From Lactobacillus gigeriorum DSM 23908 = CRBIP 24.85 (GTDB lineage: Bacteria > Bacillota > Bacilli > Lactobacillales > Lactobacillaceae), in NCBI RefSeq assembly GCF_000296855.1, contig NZ_CAKC01000024.1, positions 1 through 43,603 on the forward strand: 43,603 nucleotides of DNA, given 5' to 3'. This document shows positions 16,769 through 24,032 of this stretch, in pieces (within the stretch, counting starts at the first letter, position 1; each line of letters begins with the position of its first letter). The notes below the pieces were generated by a model, which was not told the origin of the DNA, made no database searches, and saw nothing but the letters and a program-made list of their open reading frames with translations. The position numbers and the translations under genes are program-made.

Positions 16769-17527
16769 ATGGCAACAGTTAAAATTAGAAATATTGTTTT
16801 AGGTGAAGGCTTACCTAAAATTGCAGTTCCTAATGTAGGAACTACTGAAGAAGAAATTTTAGCTTCAGCAGCAAAAATTGCGGAAGCTAAGCCAGACTTG
16901 ATGGAATGGCGAATCGACTACTACGAAGATGGCGTTAAGAATGCAGTGATTTTAAGTGAAACTGCTAAGAAATTGCGCGACGTAGTTGGTAAATTGCCAA
17001 TCTTAGTAACTTTTAGAACTAAGAACGAAGGTGGCGTTTTAGAATTAACTGAGGATGCTTACCTTGACTTGGTTGAAACAGTGATCGAAAAGCGTCTTGG
17101 GGATGCCGTTGATATTGAACTTTTCCATGATGAAAAGCGAATCGATCAATTAATCGCAAGTGCGCACAACTACAATGTTGTAGTTATTATGAGTAACCAC
17201 GACTTTGAAAAAGTTCCTGCTAAAGATGTAATTGTCTTCCGCTTGAAGAAGATGGCAAGCTTGGGTGCTGATGTACCAAAGCTTGCATGTATGCCTCATA
17301 ACGCAGACGATGTTTTGACTTTGCTTGAAGCTACTAATGAAGCTAACAAGGCTCTTCCTAACCCAATCATCACGATGGCAATGGGCGATTTGGGTAAGGT
17401 AAGCCGTGTAGCTGGTCAAGTCTTTGGTTCAAGTCTTTCATTTGGTGCTGTTGGCAAGGTTTCTGCACCTGGTCAACTATCAATTGAAGACTTGCGTAAC
17501 GCTGAAAGTTACCTCGAATTACACTAA
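16769..17527 (+). CDS. aroD: Type I 3-dehydroquinate dehydratase
   Basis: The 252-aa TIM-barrel enzyme converts 3-dehydroquinate to 3-dehydroshikimate through a Schiff base. Recognisable elements in order: PKIAVPNVGTTEEEI, DLMEWRIDYYED (E-R-D substrate residues), LPILVTFRTKNEGG, DAVDIELF, VVIMSNHDFEKVP (catalytic histidine), DVPKLACMPHNADDVLTLLE (Schiff-base lysine), ITMAMGDLGKVSRVAG, and SLSFGAVGKVSAPGQ. It is intact and of normal length, and is the last gene of the LysR-controlled operon. With aroE broken, dehydroshikimate could no longer be interconverted with shikimate by this operon's own enzyme. A terminator follows at 17621. Confidence 0.95.
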   Translation: MATVKIRNIVLGEGLPKIAVPNVGTTEEEILASAAKIAEAKPDLMEWRIDYYEDGVKNAVILSETAKKLRDVVGKLPILVTFRTKNEGGVLELTEDAYLDLVETVIEKRLGDAVDIELFHDEKRIDQLIASAHNYNVVVIMSNHDFEKVPAKDVIVFRLKKMASLGADVPKLACMPHNADDVLTLLEATNEANKALPNPIITMAMGDLGKVSRVAGQVFGSSLSFGAVGKVSAPGQLSIEDLRNAESYLELH

Positions 17528-17620
17528 TTAGTGACAGAAAAACTCAAAATACCAAAAACCCTAAATATATATCCTCTAGAATAAAATATTTGTAGTAAAT
17601 CAAATAGTAAATCGTATAAA

Positions 17621-17649
17621 ATCCAGGCACCCGATAGCCTGGATTTTTC
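17621..17649 (+). terminator. Terminator of the aroE-MFS-aroD operon
   Basis: ATCCAGGC (17621-17628) pairs with GCCTGGAT (17637-17644), followed by five T. Confidence 0.85.
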
Positions 17650-17721
17650 TTGTGGAATGGTTATAATTTGTCACGTTTTGTTGAAAAGAATCACACAATG
17701 TGTGTAATTTTTGTAGAATTT

Positions 17722-17830
17722 TGCTAAAATAGAAAAAGAAAAGAGGAAAGACAGGTGCTAGCTGTCTTTCCTCAATCGTAGCTTAGAAGACTTTTGTGTT
17801 AGCTAATCCTTTGGATTAGCGTTTTTTATT
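17722..17830 (+). ncRNA. Candidate antitoxin small RNA of a type I toxin-antitoxin locus
   Basis: An extended -10 (TGcTAAAAT, 17722-17730) predicts a start near 17737. The transcript would open with a perfect 12-bp hairpin (GAGGAAAGACAG 17743-17754 with CTGTCTTTCCTC 17762-17773) and end at a terminator: GCTAATCC (17802-17809) with GGATTAGC (17813-17820), then GTTTTTT. This gives a compact RNA of about 90 nt with no ORF. It is fully complementary to the 3' end of the minus-strand toxin mRNA, including the last codons of the 39-residue peptide. That is the layout of RatA/TxpA- and Fst-type antitoxins. It is a prediction from structure only. Confidence 0.6.
17743..17773 (-). terminator. Terminator of the toxin mRNA (shared hairpin)
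   Basis: The same 12-bp hairpin read on the minus strand is followed by TTTTCTTTTTCTATTTT, making a strong terminator for the toxin transcript. One hairpin thus serves as 5' structure of the antisense RNA and 3' end of the toxin mRNA. Confidence 0.75.
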
Positions 17831-17922
17831 GCCTTGGCAATGGCAAGATCAATTACCAACTTACCGATTGCTGTGAGAACAATATTAATCGCAATAGCCC
17901 AATATATTGCTATCAAGGGCAA
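17803..17922 (-). CDS. Candidate type I toxin: 39-aa hydrophobic membrane peptide
   Basis: The minus-strand ORF reads (M)PLIAIYWAIAINIVLTAIG, then KLVIDLAIAKAIKNANPKD. It is one long hydrophobic helix with a lysine-rich, polar C-terminus, the architecture of Fst/TxpA/holin-like toxins that insert in the cytoplasmic membrane. The TTG at 17922 has GGAG 5 nt upstream. A GTG two codons earlier overlaps that GGAG and is less likely. A stop codon lies four codons upstream of TTG, so no longer protein is possible. The mRNA has a 5' UTR of about 115 nt with a stem-loop at its very start. The antisense RNA covers its 3' end. It is not an obvious member of a known family by sequence. If untranslated, the locus would be only a pair of overlapping RNAs. 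Confidence 0.6.
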   Translation of the reverse strand: MPLIAIYWAIAINIVLTAIGKLVIDLAIAKAIKNANPKD

Positions 17923-18011
17923 ATACACTCCAGTCTATCCAAAATCTGCATGACTCATCACTTCCGTAGCATTAGATTGTGAGGGGTGTGCAGTCTTCAG
18001 TATACTACTGA

Positions 18012-18050
18012 GCAATGTAATAGCTATCTACATTGCCTGTTATGATTATA
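18012..18050 (-). promoter_or_regulatory. Toxin promoter -10 and 5' mRNA stem-loop
   Basis: On the minus strand a perfect TATAAT (18050-18045) predicts a start near 18038. The first transcribed bases form GCAATGTA/TACATTGC (18036-18029 with 18019-18012), a perfect 8-bp stem with a 9-nt loop. In Fst such a 5' helix stabilises the mRNA and limits translation. The best -35 (TTGGTG, 16-bp spacer) lies inside the IS element that starts at 18053. Confidence 0.55.
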
Positions 18051-18052
18051 CA

Positions 18053-19283
18053 CTGAAACTTGAAAGCACCAAAATCAAGCTCAAGTCTTGTCGCTGTTGA
18101 GCTTTTCTGGGCTTTATTAGTTTTTATATGATCTGCTTCAGGGCAATTTGAATGAATCGTGGCAGTTGGTTAATAAAGTCATTGATTACTTCATCTATCT
18201 TTTCAAAACTATTCCGTTTAAGCTCTTTTAATTCTGAAATTAAGTAGACCAATGCATCTACGAATCTAATATCAGGTAAGGATCCGTTCATTAGATAGAA
18301 TAAATCTCCGATTGTCTTATCATCCGTATTTTGTCTTTCCTGCCAGGCCAATAGATCATAGGTTATTGCTGTAACTGCGATATAGCCACATTGGCCATCA
18401 TAGCTTTGAACTTGAGATTTATCTAAAGCAAGATATTGCTTAGACGTCTTAAAATATGTTTCAATTTGCCATCTACGACCATAAAGTTGGATGATTTCTT
18501 CAGGTCTAAGCTTTGTCTGAGTAGTAGCTAAAACCAAATACTTGTTCTTGTTTCCACGGTTGGAGACAAAGACGAGCTTCTATGTCCATGATATTGAGCC
18601 TCTACTATGCTTGAATAAAGATAATGTTTCTTTTTACAGATGTTTGAAGCAGCCAAACGATCATACAAGTCTTTAACGCTATAGCGGCGATGGCGATAAA
18701 TGTAATAAATCTTTGAGCTCTTCTTGATCATGCCAAGTCCATCTAAACCAAGCTTCTTTAAAATCCAAAACATTCTTGGAGAAGAAAACCAAGAATCGAA
18801 TAAGACATATTTAGCTTCTACCCCTAATCACAAGGCTGTCTAATCAACTCTACAGTTACATCGTTCATCTTTCTCTGAGCTTGATTTCTCCTTTTGCCAG
18901 TTGATTCTTCCATCGTTAAGTACATTGCGAGCAGTTCTAACGGAAAAACGTTTGTCATCCTTAGCCCTGAATAAAGAAAGCCGAGCAAAATGTACTGACA
19001 TCAGCCAAGAGATAATCATGGTTAATGAAATGGTAGATTTGCGCTTAAAGTTGACTTGTTTAGTTAGCTTAGCTAGACCAATTAGTTTAATAAATGAAGA
19101 AATTAAGGATTTAGTATCGTTTTCTGTGTCGATTTGTTCTATACTGTTCATTGCGCAGGATCTCCTTTACTTTTTAGGTTGACACTTAAAGTATAACGCA
19201 GAGAGATCCTGCGTTTTTATTTTTGATAAGAAAAAGCCAAGAGGCACGGGGAAGGAGCGCTAATCTTAACTTTCAAGTTTCAG
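18053..19283 (-). mobile_element. Decayed IS4-family insertion sequence with perfect 14-bp terminal inverted repeats
   Basis: CTGAAACTTGAAAG at 18053-18066 and its exact complement CTTTCAAGTTTCAG at 19270-19283 bound a 1231-bp unit containing a broken IS4-type DDE transposase on the minus strand. The element has an internal 11-bp inverted repeat, CGCAGGATCTC (19154-19164) and GAGATCCTGCG (19203-19213). It overlaps the transposase RBS, with a TATACT -10-like box between the arms (19190-19195). This arrangement is known in several IS elements to block translation of read-through transcripts. I find no obvious target-site duplication, so old age or rearrangement is likely. Confidence 0.78.
18124..19151 (-). 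pseudogene. IS4-family transposase remnant, at least two frame breaks and an internal deletion
   Basis: The start is MNSIEQIDTENDTKSLISSF at 19151, with AAGGAG upstream. The first fragment (to 18840) ends in frame-shifted sequence after about 87 normal residues. A middle fragment (18773-18528) has MFWILKKLGLDGLGMIKKSS, and the last (18537-18124) has LYGRRWQIETYFKTSKQYLA, the YREK signature around the catalytic glutamate of IS4 transposases. The first catalytic aspartate region is damaged. It cannot encode an active transposase. Confidence 0.82.
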
Positions 19284-19305
19284 ATAGTAAGAAATTTTAA
19301 GAAAG

Positions 19306-19909
19306 TTGGTCATGATGGAAAAACGACTTAACTATGTAATCTATGCCATAATTTGGGGAATTATTGTTGGCTTGCTAACGGTTGTTGGGCAAAAGTTTTT
19401 GCCAGGTAGTTTCAATAGCTTTGCAAATTCGGGTTCAGTTTGGTTGATCCCAGCTTTTTATGTCTCAAGAAGATATTATCAAAGAAAACAAGCAATCTTT
19501 TTTAGCGTGATATACCTGTTAGTCTGTGTGGAAACTTACTACACTTTCTATAAGTTGAGTTGGAAGACAGGTTTTATGTTCGATTTTCATGAGATTACCT
19601 GGATTCTTTGCGCCATCATCTTTGGTTATATCTTCGGATTGGGTGGTTATTTGGCCAAAAATGGTTCTGATAGGATGCGGGTTATCTGTATGACCATGTT
19701 GCCAGCTACATTTTTAGCAGAAGGGTTATCATACCTTGTGCATTTCAAAGAGTATTCGCATATGGCGTGAACGATCCTGATGTGGATCGTAATCAGTCTG
19801 ATACTATACGCGTTTAATACTAAGTCTGACTGTTAAAATTCAAGTATCAATTGGCCTTTTGGGGGATGACTTTGTTAGGCTTTTTGGGCTTTCAGCTGGT
19901 GTATTATAG
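19306..19909 (+). pseudogene. Membrane protein of DUF6518-like type, broken
   Basis: The first 150 codons (to a stop at 19770) encode five or so hydrophobic segments: LNYVIYAIIWGIIVGLLTVV, PAFYVSRRYYQRKQAIFFSV, WILCAIIFGYIFGLGGYLAK, MLPATFLAEGLSYLVHF. After the TGA the same frame continues with TILMWIVISLILYAFNT, and after one more stop and shift comes VSIGLLGDDFVRLFGLSAGV ending at 19909. The whole resembles a roughly 200-aa DUF6518 membrane protein with one stop and one frameshift. The IS4 right end lies only 30 bp upstream and may have separated the gene from its promoter. The start is a TTG at 19306 or, better, ATG 19312/19315. Function unknown. Confidence 0.6.
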
Positions 19910-19940
19910 TGATTATTTAGTGGCGATACTTAAATGCTAA

Positions 19941-19975
19941 AATCCAAGTTGAAATTAACAACCTGGATTTTTTTA
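19941..19975 (+). terminator. Rho-independent terminator
   Basis: AATCCAAGTTG (19941-19951) pairs with CAACCTGGATT (19959-19969) with one mismatch, followed by seven T. It insulates the defence island from the DUF6518-like relic. The gap 19976-20117 before the helicase is AT-rich and presumably holds the island promoter, but I cannot name a clear one. Confidence 0.8.
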
Positions 19976-20117
19976 TTGTCAAAATATACTATCGTTTATT
20001 TAAGGTAAAAACTTGTTGAACTTTAAAATTTTTAAACTTGATTGATCGTTTAAAGCCTTACTTTAGCATTTATAGTAAATAAACCTTGAATGGTAACGAG
20101 GAAAAGTTTATTTTAAA

Positions 20118-23100
20118 ATGAGAGGTTTTAGAACCATTTTTAGAAAAGCTATGAGAGTGGGTGCTATTTTGGAGACGTTTAATAATACTACTAAAGTTGT
20201 TAAGGACGATCTAGAAAAGAAAATAAAGTATGGAAGCAATATTTCAGTCGCAGCAGCATGTTTTTCAATATATGCGTATCAAGCTTTAAAGGAAGAACTT
20301 GAAAAATGTGATGAGTTTCGTTTTATTTTTACATCACCAACTTTCGTAGCCGAAAAAACGCAAAAAGAGCGTAAAGAATTTTATATTTCTCGACTAGGCA
20401 GAGAAAAAAGCTTATATGGTACCGAATTTGAAGTTAAGCTCAGAAACGAATTAAAACAAAAGGCTGTTGCTAAGGAGTGCGCAGACTGGATTTGTAAAAA
20501 AGTTAAATTCAAATCTAATAAAACTCGAGAAGGCATGAATAACTTTCTTACAGTTCAGAATTCAGAAGATAGTTATACATATACTCCGATGAACTCTTTT
20601 ACATCTGTAGATATAGGCTGTAAGAGAGGAAACAATATTAGTAACATGGTTACTAGAATTGAAAATCCTGCAAGCATGGATTACCTAAATTTATTTGATT
20701 CAGTATGGGATAATGAAGAAAAACTTACCGATGTTACTAATGAAGTGATTGATATGATCTCTACAGTGTATCAAGAAAATTCACCAGAATTGGTTTACTT
20801 TATGACACTTTACAATGTCTTTCATGAATTCCTTGATGATATATCTGATGATGATTTACCTAATGAAGCTACGGGATTCAAAAATAGTGAGGTCTGGAAT
20901 AAGCTCTATAATTTTCAAAAGGATGCAGCATTAGGTATTATCAATAAGCTGGAGCAATATAATGGCTGTATTCTAGCTGATAGCGTGGGATTAGGGAAAA
21001 CCTATACTGCGTTAGCTGTAATTAAATACTATGAAGGTAGAAACAAAAATGTTTTAGTTCTTTGTCCTAAAAAGTTGTCTGAAAACTGGATGACATATAG
21101 AGGAAATTTGATAAATAATCCGTTGGCAAAAGATCGTTTCCGCTATGACGTCCTTTATCACACTGATTTATCTCGTGATAGTGGGAAAACGGCTATAGGG
21201 CTACCTATCGATAGAATTAATTGGGAAAATTATGATTTGGTCGTAATTGATGAAAGTCACAATTTTAGAAATGGAAACGGAACAAATACTCATGGTGGTG
21301 AAAAAGAGAATAGGTATATGCGATTAATGAATCGTGTAATTAAACCTGGTGTTAAAACAAAGGTTCTAATGCTTTCTGCTACACCAGTAAATAACCGATT
21401 CAATGATTTAAAAAATCAGTTAGCTTTAGCCTATGAAGGAACACCAGATGAATTAAACGAGAAGCTTAATATTAAATCTGATATTGATACTATCTTTAGA
21501 CAAGCTCAAAAAGTTTATAATTCATGGCAAAAATTACCCGAAAAAGAAAGAACGACTAATAATTTATTATCGCAATTAGACTTTGATTTCTTTGAAATTC
21601 TCGATAAAGTAACGGCTGCACGCTCGCGTCATCATATTGAAAAGTATTACGATACGACAGAAATTGGAACTTTTCCTGAAAGAAATAAACCTATCTCGCT
21701 TTATCCTAAACTCACAGATAAAGCAAATGCGATTAATTACAATGATGTTTATGAGTGTTTAAGCCAGTTAAATTTAGCAATTTACACGCCTACAAAATTT
21801 ATTTTGCCTAGCAAGCTTTCAAAATACCTATCTGAAGAAGAAACCGAAAACTTCAGAAGAGGACGTGAAGCTGGAATTCAACACCTAATGAGTATAAATT
21901 TGTTGAAACGTATGGAGAGTTCGGTTCATTCATTTTTACTAACAGTAAAAAGAGTCTACCAATACTTATTTGACACTTCAAATACAATTGATGAATTTAT
22001 CAAAAATGGTTCAGGAGAGTTAAAAGACTTAACAGATTTATCAACAAGTGCATCGGATTTTGATGATGATGATAAGAATACAGATCTGTTTATGGTAGGG
22101 AAAAAAGTAAGGATCGATATTAGTGACATGGACTATATTTCTTGGAAGAGGGATATAGATAGTGATTTGACTATACTTTCTAAACTTATTGACATGGTTG
22201 AAGACATAACTCCGGAATATGATTATAAATTAAATCAATTAATCAACGTTATTAAGGAGAAAGAAGAAAAGCCTATCAATCCAGGTAATAAAAAGGTCTT
22301 AATTTTCACAGCTTTTGCAGATACAGCAGAATATCTTTATGAGAACATTGTTCCTCAGGCTAAAAAGGTAGGATTAAATAGCGCTCTTGTAACCGGAAGT
22401 GTTGAAGGAAAAACGACGATTCCTAATTTTAAGACGGAGATGAATCATATTTTGACATGTTTTTCTCCCGTTTCTAAGGATAGAGATGTGTTGTATCCCT
22501 CAGATATAAACAATAATATAGATATTTTAATTGCCACGGACTGTATATCTGAAGGGCAAAACTTACAAGATTGTGACTATTGCATAAATTATGATATCCA
22601 TTGGAATCCCGTTAGAATAATTCAAAGATTCGGTCGTATTGACAGAATTGGTAGCAAAAATAAATACATTCAATTAGTTAATTTCTGGCCAGATCTTTCA
22701 TTGGACGAGTATATAAATCTGAAAGCTAGAGTTCAGACTAGGATGAAGATATCAGTCATGACATCCACTGGAGATGATGACATTATTAATCCAGAAGAAA
22801 AAGGGGATCTAGAATATCGAAGTAACCAACTAAAGAAACTTCAAGAGGAAGTTGTTGATTTAGAAGACATGTCAAATGGTATCTCGATCATGGATCTTGG
22901 ACTAAATGATTTTCGAATGGATCTACTCTCTTATATGAAGGATCATAAAGATATTAATCATGTTCCGTTAGGAATTCATGCAGTTGTTCATGGAGAAAAA
23001 CCAGGGGTTATATTTGTTCTTAAAAACGTTAATACTGACATAAATATTCGAAATCAAAATCGTTTACATCCATTTTATATGGCTTATGTGGGCATGGATG

Positions 23101-23399
23101 GAAAAATTATAATTAACCATCTGCAATCAAAAGATTTGCTTGAGGAAATGCGACATATTTCTAAAGGAAAAACTGAACCTGATGAAACTCTATGCAATAT
23201 TTTCAATAAGCAAACTAAAAATGGTCGTAACATGACTAAAGTTTCGCAATTACTTGAAAAAACGATTGATTCAATTATTGATGCCAAAGACGAGGAAGAC
23301 ATTGAGAGCTTCTTTAAATATGGAGAAACTACATTTCAGGAAAGTCTATTCTCTGGATTAGATGACTTTGAATTAATTTGTTTTATGGTGGTGATGTAG
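20118..23399 (+). CDS. SNF2/DEAD-type helicase with PLD-like N-terminal domain (defence-associated)
   Basis: The 1093-aa protein has a PLD-nuclease-like N-terminal region (about residues 15-170, with ISVAAACFSIYAYQALKEEL and FRFIFTSPTF). Then comes a superfamily 2 helicase: Walker A in CILADSVGLGKTYTALAVI (about 286-304), Walker B DESH in DLVVIDESHNFRNG, SAT in VLMLSATPVNN, and the C-terminal lobe with KVLIFTAFADTAEYL, LIATDCISEGQNLQDCDY and IQRFGRIDRIGSKN. The HxK(x4)D motif of active PLD enzymes is not evident, so the N-terminal domain may bind rather than cut. It is the first gene of a one-strand cluster with DUF4391, type III mod/res and AbiH. Its stop abuts the next start. GAGG is 16 bp before ATG 20118, so the start is uncertain; ATG 20151 is an alternative. 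Confidence 0.87.
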   Translation: MRGFRTIFRKAMRVGAILETFNNTTKVVKDDLEKKIKYGSNISVAAACFSIYAYQALKEELEKCDEFRFIFTSPTFVAEKTQKERKEFYISRLGREKSLYGTEFEVKLRNELKQKAVAKECADWICKKVKFKSNKTREGMNNFLTVQNSEDSYTYTPMNSFTSVDIGCKRGNNISNMVTRIENPASMDYLNLFDSVWDNEEKLTDVTNEVIDMISTVYQENSPELVYFMTLYNVFHEFLDDISDDDLPNEATGFKNSEVWNKLYNFQKDAALGIINKLEQYNGCILADSVGLGKTYTALAVIKYYEGRNKNVLVLCPKKLSENWMTYRGNLINNPLAKDRFRYDVLYHTDLSRDSGKTAIGLPIDRINWENYDLVVIDESHNFRNGNGTNTHGGEKENRYMRLMNRVIKPGVKTKVLMLSATPVNNRFNDLKNQLALAYEGTPDELNEKLNIKSDIDTIFRQAQKVYNSWQKLPEKERTTNNLLSQLDFDFFEILDKVTAARSRHHIEKYYDTTEIGTFPERNKPISLYPKLTDKANAINYNDVYECLSQLNLAIYTPTKFILPSKLSKYLSEEETENFRRGREAGIQHLMSINLLKRMESSVHSFLLTVKRVYQYLFDTSNTIDEFIKNGSGELKDLTDLSTSASDFDDDDKNTDLFMVGKKVRIDISDMDYISWKRDIDSDLTILSKLIDMVEDITPEYDYKLNQLINVIKEKEEKPINPGNKKVLIFTAFADTAEYLYENIVPQAKKVGLNSALVTGSVEGKTTIPNFKTEMNHILTCFSPVSKDRDVLYPSDINNNIDILIATDCISEGQNLQDCDYCINYDIHWNPVRIIQRFGRIDRIGSKNKYIQLVNFWPDLSLDEYINLKARVQTRMKISVMTSTGDDDIINPEEKGDLEYRSNQLKKLQEEVVDLEDMSNGISIMDLGLNDFRMDLLSYMKDHKDINHVPLGIHAVVHGEKPGVIFVLKNVNTDINIRNQNRLHPFYMAYVGMDGKIIINHLQSKDLLEEMRHISKGKTEPDETLCNIFNKQTKNGRNMTKVSQLLEKTIDSIIDAKDEEDIESFFKYGETTFQESLFSGLDDFELICFMVVM

Positions 23400-24032
23400 A
23401 TGATAGAATTCCCTGAGAGTACGAAGGTTAACAAAAAAATTCCCAAGGAAGCTTTTTATAAACATCTTTCATTGTCGAATGAATTAAAGGCAAAATTTGT
23501 TTCTGACATAGATAGGATTACGATTGAAAATAGTCTAACGAAAGAAAATTTAAATTTAACAGATCAATCCGAAATCAGCGAGATTTTATTACTTTCAATA
23601 TCTCTAAAGAAAAAGGATATTGATAAAAGAATAATTGAAGCAATTGCTAGGCAAAACCCACATCAGTTGATATTTTTGTTGAAATTTCAAAATCAAAAGC
23701 AACTTGCTGTTTATCATCATAGATTGTATCGTTCAAAATGGAGTAATGATTTAAATATTAAGTTGACATCGTCTGGAACAAATTTGAGTCTTATATGGGA
23801 CGACTTAATTCGTCAAGTTGCACTTGGCGATAATTTAGCTACTGACAATGCACAAAACTCAACAGATGAAAAATTAAAGATACAGGATAGAATAAATACT
23901 TTAACTAAAAGCATAAATAAGACTGAGAGAGCTGTTTGGAAAGAAAAGCAACCTAAAAAGAGATTTGAATTATACCAAAAGCTTCAGAGTTATAAGAAGG
24001 AATTGAAGGAGATTACAGGTGGAAAAGCTTAA
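23400..24032 (+). CDS. DUF4391-like protein of the defence cluster
   Basis: The 210-aa protein begins MIEFPESTKVNKKIPKEAFY and ends in a charged coiled-coil-like segment (LKIQDRINTLTKSINKTERA to KKELKEITGGKA). The central part, with QLIFLLKFQNQKQLAVYHHR then SGTNLSLIWDDLIRQVALGD, fits the DUF4391 family. That family repeatedly occurs between a SNF2-type helicase and a type III-like methyltransferase. It has no catalytic motif I can identify. The ATG follows the helicase stop directly, and the mod start lies inside its last codons (14-bp overlap), so translation is coupled at both ends. I infer a structural or adaptor subunit of the helicase-methyltransferase complex. Confidence 0.72.
   Translation: MIEFPESTKVNKKIPKEAFYKHLSLSNELKAKFVSDIDRITIENSLTKENLNLTDQSEISEILLLSISLKKKDIDKRIIEAIARQNPHQLIFLLKFQNQKQLAVYHHRLYRSKWSNDLNIKLTSSGTNLSLIWDDLIRQVALGDNLATDNAQNSTDEKLKIQDRINTLTKSINKTERAVWKEKQPKKRFELYQKLQSYKKELKEITGGKA

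Noticed and set aside
18040-19300. Target-site duplication of the IS4 element
   Set aside because: Bases outside the 14-bp repeats (TTATACA on the left, ATAGTAA on the right) do not match, so none is claimed.
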